In this document: positions 44,199 through 55,869 of the stretch, piece after piece | Layout: every line of letters begins with the position of its first letter | Position numbering within the stretch: the stretch's first letter is position 1 | Source: Aquatica leii | Lineage: Eukaryota; Arthropoda; Insecta; Coleoptera; Lampyridae | NCBI GenBank assembly: GCA_035610365.1 | Contig: CM069432.1 | Coordinates: 260,769,177 to 260,833,176, forward strand | Length of the DNA: 64,000 bases | Direction: 5' to 3' | Notes under the pieces: model-generated | The model's database searches: none | Told to the model about the DNA's origin: nothing | The model's input: only the letters and a program-made list of their open reading frames with translations | Position numbers and translations under genes: made by a program

Positions 44199-45565
44199 TG
44201 ATTTTTTGGTTTCTATTACATTTACATATTTTTAATTTTGGTTGCATTGGTTCCTTAGTTTACACTTTCACGATAGAAAGGAATTCGTTTTTATTCCTTT
44301 TTTCAGTTATACTTTTAAGGTAGTTTTTACAAATTCAGATATTTACATTATTTTAGGGGTTGTAACAGTAAATAATTCGTACAATTATTTATTATAACAT
44401 TTTATCATCTATAAGTTTCTCGGGGAATAAGAAGTTATATACTACCCCACACTTTACGAACTTTTGTATGTATTTATCAACAGTTGATGCCAGTTTTCTT
44501 AATTTTGGTAAGACGATAGCCGAAGAATCGTGAAATGACGCAGTATATTAATTGAATCAAAGTTTTATATATAAAATAGAAGATATTTGTCATTCTCAGT
44601 CAGATGCCGTTGTTGTATACGTTTATGATAAATTGTCTTCTACAAACAAGTCGAAAGTGTCAGTGTACCTCAACAGCCTGGATACAATATAAAGGGCTGT
44701 TTTCCCTTCCATTGTTAATTTCGGCAAAGTGTTTTGTCATGTTACGGCAGATGAAGGAAATTGTAATAGGTCAGAAAGTGAAAAGGGATCCGAAATAGTA
44801 AAAAATGTAATTGTTTAAACTGTTGTAGGCTTATCGAATTACGATACAAATGAATACGTTTCGTGTTCATTTTTTTTATTTAAGTATTATTCTATTTTTC
44901 TATAAGAAAAGTTTCATTGCGACGTGTCTCTCGAATTGTAATTTGCCGGGAAGAGAAATGAAGTTTCTGTTTGTGTTAAGAATCTCAATGGACTTATCTT
45001 TTTGGATCTAGTTTTAATCACAACCGAACTTACACCTACACAAATATCTACTTTATCTTAACGCTTTTTCAAAAGTACGTGAGCTGGCATGTTCTATTTT
45101 TTGATATTGAATCCTCTTCTTAATAAAATCGTTATATTGAGTTTGATTAAACTTTTATTTTTTGTGTTTGACGCTTAACGAAATAACAAACTGATTTTTG
45201 TGGTTCGATTATATTTGAAATTGTATTTTAGTTAACTTAAAGTTTATCTTGAAAATTAGCATTTTATGAGATACGTTAGGATGGGCTGAGAGATTTATTA
45301 ATAAATGTATTAAGCACTGAAAATATTCAATACAATAGTTATTTATACCAGTTCCTGTGTAAATTGGTCGTTTTTTTTCACGAGTGGACATTTTAAACCC
45401 GAGTGAAATTTCTTCTAATTTACTAAAAAAATCATTTTTCTCCAGTTAAACGAAGTACTACTGCGTCTGTTATTGAAATGGTTTGTTCTAACGGGAGTCA
45501 TTTTTTTAAAATTTGTTATTTGCAACTGCTTTACATGACAAATTTGCTTAGATAATTACACTGGT
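44199..45565. other. A+T-rich filler
   Basis: Nothing recognised. Frames at 44604-44798 (+) and 45209-45391 (-) have no features. Confidence 0.45.
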
Positions 45566-45569
45566 CTGC

Positions 45570-47470
45570 AAAAAAATATTTTTTATCGAGCCCTGACACT
45601 ATTCCGGGTGATTCTTATGTAAAATGACGCCCTGAATCCAAATATGTCTTCCGTTTTCTTCCATCACCCACCATTTTCGAGGGAGCCCCAAATCTCTAAT
45701 TTTACCACTTTTCGATAAATTAATTATAATTTATTTATCGAACGATAATAATAAATATATGGACATGAATTTAATTTAAATGGGAAAAAGAACTATTTTA
45801 GCTATAAACAGTAATAAATAAAAAGATATTCATCGTTACTTGGTGCTTGCTTTCCTTTTATACCCTGAGGTACAGCTCTCTCGTTTCAAAAACCAGCAGT
45901 ACTCCGCCAACATGCTTGCATTCCACTTCCCTGAAAATCTCTTCTCCAGCTTAGCGATGTCTTGATGGAACCGTTCCCCGTGTTCATCCGAGACTGCTCC
46001 TAAATTTTCAGGGAAAAATTCCAGATGCGAGTGAACTTTAAGAGACATGTTACATCCTATGTCCTTGTATATAGCAAAGCTCTTTTTTCTTTTCGATTTA
46101 GGTGTTCAATAAACGTTGAATCTTGGAAGAGTTGTCTAATCTGGGGACCAACAAAAACGCCTTTGATTTTAGCTTCGCTAAGACGAGGAAATTTAGTTTT
46201 CAAAAATTGTAATGCGCCACCTGTTTTGTCCACTACTTTCACAAACTGCTTGATCAATCCAAGTTTGATGTGTAAAGGTGGCAAGTAAATATTTTTCTTC
46301 GGAACCAAAGGATTGTGGGCGACATTTTTCTGACCAGGAATAAGATTTTCTCGCAGAGGCCAGTCCCGTACGATGTAATGTTTATCTCGGGCTCGGCTAT
46401 CCCATTCACAAAGGAAGCAGCAATATTATGTGAATCCTGATTGCAGGCCCGTGAGTAGAGCAACAACTTTTAAGTCAGCGCAAAGTTTCCACTTATAATC
46501 ATGATAACTAATTTTTTCAAGGATTCTGAAGATGTTTTTGTACGTTTTCTTCATATCAACAGAGTATGCAACTGGAACTGATGGGAAGTCATTCCCATTT
46601 GCCAACAGGACAACTTTTAAGCTTGTTTTTGATGAGTCTATAAACAGCTTCCATTTGTCTGGGTCACATGGCATCTGTAGCTCTGTGAGCAATAAATTTG
46701 CATTAGGGCAGAACACTAAACCTTTATCTTCTGAGAAAAGACATTTCAGGGTTGCTTGTCTGGTCCTGTAAGAAGATATTTTTACTCCATTTTCTAAGAG
46801 ATTCCACTGTTGAAGTCGCGATCCTAGGAGCTGAGATTTAGTCTTGGTTAACTGCAAATCCCTGACAAGATCATTTAATTCGGATTGAGTGAGGAGGTGA
46901 GGTTGCCGAGAAAGTAAATCTACGGAATACTCTTCATCATCATTGAACTTATCATTCGAAGCCCCAGGTTGTATGGCTCAGAGTCTTTTAAATCAATTTC
47001 CGGCTCTAGAGTATAAGTGTTTGGGGGTTCTGGGATTGGCAAAGTATCGTAATGAGTAACAGGTCTTAGAGCTGACGGAATATTGGGATACTGAATTGTA
47101 TGCTTACTTTTGCTCGAAAACCCGACGGTGGAAGTCATACAAAAGTAACAATCTGTAAGATGACAGCGAGGTTCACGCCAAACCATGGGCACAGCAAATG
47201 GCATTGATTTACGGGTACCTTTGAGCCATTTGGTCAAACTACTGTAACAAGTCGTACAGCAAACTGATGGAGCCCAAGTCTTGTCCTGGTCGCCAAGTTG
47301 ACAATCAAAGTACAATTTAGAAACTGTTTTAACAAACGAAGAAAGGGGTTTTCGTTGCGCTTTTAAAGTTAATTTCCCGCAGACATAGCAGAAGCTATCG
47401 GGGTGATTTTTACACTCGAGTGGCATAATTAAACAGTAATTCAACGCCCGACATTAACCACAAATCACAC
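45570..47470 (-). pseudogene. K repeat protein, best copy (K3)
   Basis: Best copy of a widespread arthropod repeat-associated protein whose family name I cannot give. Start ATG at 47424 ('MPLECKNHPDSFCYVCGKL') in a 174-codon frame that also has ATG at 47444. Order: Cys-rich N-terminus with 'CCTTCYSSLTKWL' and 'WREPRCHLTDCYFC' (zinc-finger-like, residues 20-105); 'IPEPPNTYTLEPE'; 'KSQLLGSRLQQWNLL' (46840); 'FIDSSKTSLKVVLL' and 'YKWKLCADLKVVALLTGLQ' (46650-46440); 'YCCFLCEWDS' in shifted frame; 'KKNIYLPPLHIKLGL' and 'KIKGVFVGPQIRQL' (46300-46100); 'GAVSDEHGERFHQDI' and 'SGKWNASMLAEYCWFLKR' (45990-45870). At least four frame changes. The conserved H-G-E-R-F-H-Q-D and D-S-S-K motifs suggest an enzyme fold, function unproven. 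Confidence 0.75.
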
Positions 47471-47984
47471 TTAGTCACTTGAAAAAATCCGAAGTAAAAG
47501 TAGTTTTACTGTTTTACACAAATGAACAAAAATGATCACAAAATCCAGCACGTTTAAAACGTCGACAAGTTAACTCTGCAACAGCTATAGATGTACTGAT
47601 CGAAGCAGTTAAGCAAACAATGTAATATACTATAATGAGAAGAGTAATGCAAGTTCAAGCCTGTCGAAAATTCCTGTTCAAACCTGCATGTGGTATTGAG
47701 ATTGCCAGCGTCGTGCATTTTATAGCAAAACTTTTGCCATATACTTTGGTATAAATTTTATTACCCGCTTTGGGATGTTTAACGGCTATAAGTTAAAAGT
47801 TATGGTAATGAAAAATGATTCTCTAGAATTGAAATAAATCACTTGAAGAAAAAAATCTATAATTGCACACTAAGGAATTAGTACTTCGTTGCGAAAAATA
47901 GCTGCCATCACGTCTGGAAGATCTGATAACACATTATTATTTCATGAATCACTAACTTTTGAGCACAAACTAATCCGTACGCAC

Positions 47985-49095
47985 GGCAAAAAAATTTTTT
48001 TGTAGATCACATTGAGCTTCGAAAATTAGTAGGAATTTTGATTTATATATTGGTGTGTCGATACCCAAATATTTGGTCATATTGGAGAATAAATAGTTTT
48101 GAGACTTCTTCTTAATGATAACTCGGCGGCAGTAGAAGAAGATACAGCAGGTTAGAATTTTTTATTCATATTTAATTGCTTATAAATCATTGCAACAAAC
48201 TTTTTTAATGCCAATGCTTTGCGTGAATGAGCAAATATGCGTAACAAAAATAACAACCATACTTCGCCAATATATGCCGAATAAACCTCACAGATATGGC
48301 ACTAAATTCTCCGTTTAGGTGCTGGTGCTCCAGATTTTGGAGCATCATTTAACATTGTTGTTCGTCTATGAAAACACGTTCTAAATTTTGTCAATCATAT
48401 TATTTTGACAATTTCTATACATCTTTGGGCTTGCTTACATATTTGCGACGCCGAGGCATCTACTCTTTGGGTACTGTGCGTACAAATAATGTGTCGAATT
48501 GCAAGGTTTTAACCTATGCGAATCTGAGTGCAAAAAAGCAATGTCTTTGGTACAGATGTATCTTTCTTTTTGTGGCACGACACTAAAACAGTGCGACTTT
48601 TATTGACTTATGTTAGCATTAATCAATTTGCGACTAAGAACTCTAACACAGCTGCAAAAAGCAACTACGTGGGACAAGAAAGAGAAGACGTATTACGAAA
48701 CTAATTGCTGCCCACATATTATCAAAGAATATAATTGGTACATGTGAGGTTGTGATTGCTCATCAGTATCATATCTGTATCAAAATGGTCAAACCGTATC
48801 TGCTTTCATTTTATTCAAGTACTGATGGTGAATGCTTACATGCACTGTACTATAGAATTCATTGAGACAATAAATCGACTTTACAAATTTCCGAATAGAA
48901 GTGGCAGAATCGCCATGGAATTGTTCTACAGAAAAGAAATGTTGGGCTAAGCAAAAGGTCATACTTGCCAACAGAAGACGTATGCTATAACCAGCTGTCT
49001 CACTGGTGCATTTTTCAGGACTAAACTGGCAAGAGCAGTGTAAATACCCAAAATGCACTTCCGAAGCACAACCTGAATCCGGCGATCTCTACACC
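47985..49095 (+). pseudogene. piggyBac-like transposase remnant (plus strand)
   Basis: In order: 'DHIELRKLVGILIYI' and 'RYPNIWSYW' (48007-48090; family ExxxFxGxxLxMGxxxxPxxxxYW), 'VNEQICVTKITTILRQ' with 'YMPNKPHRYGTKFSV' (48220-48320; family VDEQLxxFKGRxxxxQYxxxKPHxYGxK, so the first catalytic Asp is Asn), 'YYFDNFYTSLGLLTYL' (48395-48440, second catalytic Asp kept), 'RRGIYSLGTVRTNNV', and a decayed C-terminus with 'CKYPKC' near 49045, where relatives carry a Cys-rich finger. About 1.1 kb with stops and shifts. Confidence 0.82.
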
Positions 49096-49790
49096 AAAAT
49101 TAATTTTTAACATCAGATATGTCTTGTTAGTATAAAATTACCTTATTCTGAATTTATTAGGTTAGAAAAAATTCATGTTTTAAAGAATAATTTTATTTTT
49201 GTTAACAGATTTTTAATTCCTTTCTTTATCCATTTCTTATCTGATTATTGTCATTTACTCATTCATTGTTCATCCTCAACTAATTACAGGGAATTATTTA
49301 AATATCCAATATAACAATGATTACGAACAATAATAAAGTTTTGGATAATAGCCTATTGTAATTGTTTAAAAATGATGTAAAATCTCTTCCAAGCGTAGTA
49401 ATATTGTTTTAAAACGTAAATATATGCATTTATACAAGAAAAAGTCTAAAATATGCAAATGCATAAGTACCCGAAGCCTAACGGTAATGTTTGAAATAAC
49501 TAAGCAGATTCTGTTGTTTTGAAACTGTTTATAATATAGGTAATGTTCTAGTGTTGACTTTTTAGTTGGATTTCTTTATACTCTTTAGTATAATCACTCT
49601 ATTAATTCAAAGGTGTTTGCGTTTAGAAAAATTGTTACTTTTTGATATTGCATACATGGATTCCTTTTCATTTACGAATACCAAGTTTCTGAATTCTATA
49701 TAGATATATATATATAGATTTTTTTGATTGAGATTGGTTCTATTTAGAGTCGATTATACTGTTTGTTACGCTGGTTTTCGTGCAACAAAA
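49096..49790. other. A+T-rich filler with TA microsatellite
   Basis: TATATATATATAG-type run near 49703-49717. No gene. Confidence 0.5.
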
Positions 49791-49794
49791 AATA

Positions 49795-50740
49795 AGCGAC
49801 GGCTAACATAGTTGTTCCCGGAGTCGCAGGCTTTATGATGCTAGATTATAAAGTAAATCTAAAAAAGGCGCCAAAACGATGAAAGAATAAATTAGGAAGA
49901 TATCTACCCGCAACTGAAAAAAAACAAATAACACGACAGAATGTATATTGATTTTATCACAGTAGTTGAAGAGGACAAAGACAGTACATAAGTATAGTTC
50001 TATAAACGTTGAAAACAATATTACATGGGTTGATATCACAGGCCAAATATAGGTTACGCCCTTGACTGGGCAACACGTCACACACCAAAGCGACCGAATC
50101 GGTCTAATTTTTACATTTAACGAAGGAATGACTTTACTTTCTTAAGTTAAATTACAAGAATACGAAAATCAAAAGTCTAGAGTATCAAAGTGCATCAGAT
50201 AAGTATGTGACACACAAAAAAAGATTTTAACATTAATTGTAACCTAGTATGTACGTATGGCCATTCTAACAATCGACATGACCAACGAAATAGTACACGT
50301 ATAAATAGAAAATCCAATACTTACAGTTCTGTAATATCCAGTAGGGTATTAGCTAATTCCGTACCAGTATGACCTAAAACGTAAAATGAAATTTGACACA
50401 AAAACGTACATAAGGCGTTATCACAAGTTAATCCTGTCTTTAATTCATACGATAATTGCAGTAAATGAATGCGCCACAAATCACAGGGGTTTTACCAGCG
50501 CCTCCGATAAGGGTCACAGGTGGAGGGGTGGCGACCGCTAAAGAAACCCTCAATACAAAGAACATCTAACGACTCACCCCGAATAAGCTTTCAATCAAAA
50601 ATACATAAATTTCGACCACATATTCACGTGGAATTGCGTAAAACAACTTAATGATGAAAGCCTTGTTGGGCGTACAGGTCTGTGCGTTGCAAAAAACCAC
50701 GAAAAGTGGGCGCATCGAGGACAAATTTCATACTCCAAAA
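49795..50740 (-). repeat. M-family unit, copy M5
   Basis: Left end GACGGCTAACATAG..GGAGTCGCAGG and GGCGCCAAAACGATGAA (49867-49883) match M2. Minus-strand signals: donor GTGAGT (50572-50577), acceptor TTACGTTTTAG, a 49-nt putative exon 50325-50373 with GAATTAGCTAATA, donor GTAAGT (50319-50324), and acceptor TTTTTTTTCAG near 49916 before the last exon. Intron 1 is about 204 bp, shorter than in M1/M3. No protein. Confidence 0.55.
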
Positions 50741-51840
50741 CCTACCAACTTTTTAACATAATATGTCCAACATTTTCTGGAGCTTCAACTAATATTATCT
50801 AGGAGATTTTTACAATTTTTGCTTTGTGTCGTCTCTTAGTCGCTGAAGACCAAGGAACCAGTAAATTTGCACTGCAGACTGTTTAGTTTTTTAAGATTTC
50901 TCTTAAATGTGAGTTTCGCCCAAAACTTTGAGATACTTTGGTGTGTAGTTATATTTCAGGATATTATCGTAGAATTAATTTGTTTTGATGGTGAATAATG
51001 GTTTACAAGGGAACGAAATGAATCAACGAGTCTTTTCAACGTTTGTTTGATTTTGAGTTATTACCTATATCAAAAGATGCAGTTGCTTATAGATCTACAT
51101 ATGTCATTATTTACAGTGCATAAAATTATGTTTTTCAATAATTTCACTACATGCAACGTTTCTTGAAATATTAAATTTTCTAATTATGTTTTTTTTGTTT
51201 TAGGTAAGTCACGTCAATCTACTACTTGTACCTTAAGGAATCATGTGAGTAGACACCATGTTTATTGCTTCATATTCAAGAATGTTTAAATAATAAATAT
51301 TATTAATGCTCAAATAATTTGCGTATTAAAAAAAATCGGTAGCATTCTTACAAAAAACGTAAGTTTTTTGTAAACGGTTTGTACTTTTTGATCTATTCAT
51401 CATTTTTGTCAATAATTATGTGCAAGTTGGATTTGCTCATTATTATTTCCGTTTCTGTTACCTTTAAGAAAACAGCAAGTGTTTGTCAGTTGAAAACGGC
51501 CAACTGTAACTTTTTCTCCCCGTTTTTGCGCCTTTTTAATTTAATTACAATCGGTACATCAAAGACAAGCTGAATTCTACTAATTACAGTAATTACTACA
51601 TCCAATTCCCACACTCTGAACTTTTAAGCAGCCGTTGCTTTCTTTGTCATAAATTAAGTTACTGGTAATTGGTCGCACTTCAGCCGAGTGTAGAGCTTAC
51701 GTTTTACCGTAACAAAGTAGTAGAAGTGGGTTCAGGTGTTTTTGTTTTGGTAGACAACATAATGGCATATCAACAAATATTCTTTAGTAAGTGTAAGTGG
51801 TCACAAGTTTAATTGTGTAACGAATTCTAAAATTAATTTA
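50741..51840. other. A+T-rich filler
   Basis: No supported gene. The frame at 51379-51573 is unrecognised. Confidence 0.45.
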
Positions 51841-51844
51841 TTTA

Positions 51845-52160
51845 TATTAAAATATTTACACGTTTATAACTAACCGAACTAATTAAATTTAAGGATATTT
51901 AATAAAAACACTTACACTAGTTTATATATTACTATCACTCGAAAGATAATGTCCGCGGATAACTTCTATGTATCTAAACACTGACACTTGTTTACATTAA
52001 AGTCATGCACGTTTTTAATTCGTTGTATTTATCTCGGCACGCGTTAATCACTTATTTATTTTAACTTGAATAATCTGTTTCACACTGCCGACTTCGAATT
52101 ACTGAAATAACTTTTATGATTTGTTTGTGTCGCTTTTATATATTTCCGGCCATTCTTCGA
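51845..52160 (-). promoter_or_regulatory. Heat-shock-type promoter and 5' leader, copy B (points left)
   Basis: Left arm of a large inverted repeat. Read on the minus strand: heat-shock elements at 52152-52170 (ATTCTTCGAGAATTTTTCG on the plus strand), TATATAAAAG at 52134-52143, a decayed initiator (AAGTTATTTCAG) about 30 bp on, the leader GTAATTCG..GTCGGCAGTGT, GATTATTCAAG, and the block GTTATCCGCGGACATTATCT (51944-51965) that is identical in copy C, ending with TTAGTTCGGTTAGTTATAAA. No coding start of a known heat-shock gene follows within the next kilobase to the left. Confidence 0.65.
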
Positions 52161-52482
52161 GAATTTTTCGCATCTTTTCCAAACGTCCTAGTCGTTGATA
52201 GTAACTTCGTGAATGCTCCAGAAGCTGAACGTTTTAGTTGGATATGATGAATTAAGTAATTTACATCCTATTCAATATATTATATGTTTCATTTTCTCGG
52301 TTATCGTAGTTTGCAAATTTGATTTGATTGAATTCGTCTTATAGTAAAAAAGTTTTTATTTAGGAGAAGCTGTAGGGACCGGCATTGCCAATATGATGCA
52401 CATAATATCATAATGGAATTTTAGGGTAGACTTAAATGCATTATGGTCCCTTTCCATTTTCAAAACCTTCACCAAAGAATAT

Positions 52483-52760
52483 AGAAAATTCTCGAACGTT
52501 TGGCCAAAATGTATAAATGCGGTACAAACAAATCATAGATCAGTTATTTCAGTAATTCGTAGTCGGCAGTGTTAGGAAGATTATTCAAGTTTAAATAAAT
52601 AATGTAAATGATAAGTGTTAAACTAAGTGAAAGTTATCCGCGGACATTATCTTTCGAGTGATAGTGCTATATAAATTAGTGTAAGCGTTTTTATTAAATA
52701 CCCTTAGATTTATTAGTTCGGTTAGTTATAAACGTCTACATATTTTTAGTATAAATATCT
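52483..52760 (+). promoter_or_regulatory. Heat-shock-type promoter and 5' leader, copy C (points right)
   Basis: Textbook spacing. Heat-shock element AGAAAATTCTCGAACGTTTG at 52483-52502 is four alternating 5-bp GAA/TTC units. TATAAATG is at 52512-52519 and initiator TCAGTT at 52540-52545, 28 bp downstream. The leader then carries GTAGTCGGCAGTGT, GATTATTCAAG, GTTATCCGCGGACATTATCT (52632-52651) and TTAGTTCGGTTAGTTATAAA. What it transcribes is unclear: downstream is filler, then the tandem-repeat element starting at 53646. Confidence 0.7.
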
Positions 52761-53645
52761 TCTTTTTATTTTACATAAATTGTACTCAATCTGTTTAAAC
52801 TGTTTTGTTCTCAATTTTTTCTTTGGAGCACTTTCAATTTTTGAACATTTTTATCTTTTTTTACCAGTAGCTTCTGCCTTCGGTTTTCGGACACGGGTCA
52901 ATTGTCAATGTCAAAATACCTTCAAGGTAAAAGTAAAAGTATTTTGACTTCAGCAACTTTCTTGGTTTCCCTTGGCAACACATTTTTGCAGTCTTTTTAT
53001 TACTGAGCCAAACGGACCCAAAAAAATTAATGTTTTGTTACTTTTAGATTCATCGTGTATCACTTTGTTGAGGTTATTTAATATTTTATTCCTTTTTGTT
53101 AATTTATTTTCTGAATATAAACAACTCATCCCTCAAAAGTGAACAAGACTAAAGAGAATATATTGTCCTAAAAGTCCTATGGTTTCGTGAACCACTCACA
53201 CATTTTTTAATACGTCAAATTCGTAAGACAATTTTTTATTTCAAGACCAGTCGATGCCAAAAACTGTTCAATCGTGTTAGCTAACGATAGTGTAGTAAGC
53301 TCGTTAAGTTCAAAAAATCCCAGAAACTTTTCTTAGTTTTTTTTATGTACGTAGATAACGGTAACAGATACTCATCTGCTCTTAGTGTTCTTCATTTTGG
53401 GCTTTATCTACAATAATGCTTCGGCTCCCGTTTTTTGTATATCCAATCACTTTTTTTACTTTGAGAAGCAAACTTTGTGGAAAGTTTGAATTTTCGTTAC
53501 CAACCTATAATCAAATTTAAATTTATATTATAATAACGAAATTTTGAGAGCCATTCGTGTTGAACTAATTTTGAAGTTTATTTGTAGTTTGTAAGTTCAA
53601 TTAAAATGTTGTATATTATCGTAGTTGTATGACGTTTTAATGAAC
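52761..53645. other. A+T-rich filler
   Basis: Downstream of promoter C. No open frame of 60 codons or more and no repeat recognised. Confidence 0.5.
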
Positions 53646-53969
53646 CTAATACTGCGCCAGCACTTATAGCCCACTCTAAAAAAAAATACCAGAAATCTTT
53701 AGACATTAATTACAATTTTTTTACATTGCTATAAAAAAATTATTACACTTTCCATGTAACAGAAAAATAAGTATAGACTAGCGTTAGTTTAAGCTACACC
53801 ACGTTTTTATTTTGATGAATAAAAAGATGTGAAGATGACATAAAATGAATTATAACAGACTCTCTATGGGGTAACAAACCTACAGTAATTGTACAAATAA
53901 ATGTTTATAAAACTAAAAATTACTATTTGACAAAAAAAATAGTCTTGTTTGCTCTTATATTAAATATAA

Positions 53970-54935
53970 AGGAATAATAATCAATAGGTTGTGGTGGTGT
54001 AATAAATTGTATGCATACAGTACAAGCAGATGGTACCAAAATAACATTTAAAAAATTGACTTGTTTAAAGTTTAATTACACCAGCCCACTATTTTACACA
54101 TAGGTGTTTAATAATGTATGTTAAAGAAACGATAAGCAATAGTGTGGGGTGGTGTAATAAATTGTACGCAGCAGATAGTATTAAAATAACATTTAAAAAA
54201 TCGAATTGCTTAAAGTTTTATTACACCAGTACACAGCGTTTTATATAACACCTAGGTGTTTAATATTGTATATTAAATATAAAGAAACAATAATCAATAG
54301 TGTGGGGTGGTGTAATAAATTGTATGCATACAGTACAAGCATATAGTACTAAAATAACGTTTGGAAAATCGGATTGTTTAAAGTTTTATTACACCAGTCC
54401 ACGCCGTTTTATTGAACACCTAGGTTTTTTAATAACGTATATTAAATATAAAGAAACAATCATCAATAGTGTCGGGTGGTGTAATAAATTGTATGCCTAC
54501 AGAACAAACAGGTAGTGCTAAAATAATATTTAAAAAATTGAATTGTTTAAACTTTTATTATTACACTAGCCCACATCGTTCTATTGGACACCTAGCTGTT
54601 TAATAATATATTATTAATATAAAGAAACGATAATCAACAGTATGGGGTGGTGTAATAAATTGTAAGCATACAATACAAGCAGATAGTACTAAAACAACAT
54701 TTAAAAATTCACATTGTTTAAAGTTTTATTACACCTTCCCTCGTCGTTTTATTGAACACCTAGGTGTTTAATTTTGTATATTAGATATAAAGATACAATA
54801 ATCAACAGTGTGGAGTGGTGTAATAAATTGTATGCATACAGTACAGGCAGATAGTACTAAAATAAAATTAAAAGAATAGGATTGTTTAAAGTTTTATTAC
54901 ACCAGCTCACGCGGTTTTATTGAACACCTAGGTGC
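53970..54935 (+). repeat. ~165-bp tandem array, left arm (six units)
   Basis: The anchor GTGTAATAAATTG occurs at 53997, 54152, 54310, 54479, 54650 and 54818, giving periods 155, 158, 169, 171 and 168. Each unit contains GTGGGNTGGTGTAATAAA and, ~95 bp later, its inverted copy, then the perfect palindrome AACACCTAGGTGTT (for example 54247-54260 and 54755-54768). A frame at 54300-54515 is a repeat artefact. Confidence 0.9.
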
Positions 54936-54939
54936 GCCA

Positions 54940-55590
54940 CTTTACCTTGCACGTAAAAAAATAAACCAGTCTGGGACAGACAAAAGAAAATCCTGAGAAC
55001 CCGCAATCAATTGCTTGAAGGCGAACTCTGATAGTGCTACGCTACAGCGCACCGTCGTATCAGCATACATCCACCCCGTTCGATTTACCATAATATTAAT
55101 TGATAAGTAATAGATACCTTAGAATAGGGTATTACGCCGTAAAGTATTCCTCGGTGTTAGCATTCACTTGGTTAAGGAGCACCGCTTTTTTTCGTGTAGT
55201 TACGTTTTGAATGATTACCAATTCCAGTGGCGAAAGCTTCGTAATTAGATGTACATGGGGGTAAGAAACAGGAGCTAAAGGAGACAAGAAAATTTTGCAA
55301 ATCGCCATCGCGTGTGAAACAAGTATGCACTAACCTCAAATGCGATCTCCGACCAAGTGGCTCGAAACAAACGTTTTCGACGCCCTTATAATTGCTTAAT
55401 TATGATGCACGAAGAAGGATTCTCTAAAAAAACCTATTCACAAGGATGACAAAATTGTATCTCTTACCGATCCTTTTGCGTTCTTACGGCTAAACATTTA
55501 ACTAACTCACGAGAAACTGATTTCTACGCTACTACGTTTGTAAAGTAGCCTAAACGATAGTTGAAATGTAGCAAAATGATTTTAAATCGA
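54940..55590. other. Unique insert within the Foldback-like arm
   Basis: More G+C-rich than its surroundings, with no similarity to the flanking units and no recognised protein. The units resume at 55590. It could be a later insertion or sequence captured by the element. Confidence 0.45.
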
Positions 55591-55869
55591 TACGAAGCAA
55601 TAATCAATAGCGTGTGGGTGTAATCAATTGTATACATATTATATATATGCGGATTGTTTAGTTTTATTACACTAGGTGCTTAATATTGTATATTAAATAT
55701 AAAGAAACAATAAATAGTGTGAGGTGTGTAATAAATTGTATGCATACAGTATAAGCAGGTAGTACTGATATAACATTTACAATATCGAATTGACTAAAGT
55801 TTACAGAAACCATAATGCGGACTGGTGAAATAAGTTAAAACTCCAAACAAACCGATTTTCTAAACTTTA

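Larger units (their letters stand above)
51845..52760. repeat. Large inverted repeat holding two divergent promoters
   Basis: Arms 51845-52165 and about 52485-52760 are inverted copies with a ~320-bp unique spacer. The arms contain the promoter/leader modules B and C, so the two transcription starts face outward. Copy C lacks about 75 bp of leader present in B. Confidence 0.75.
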
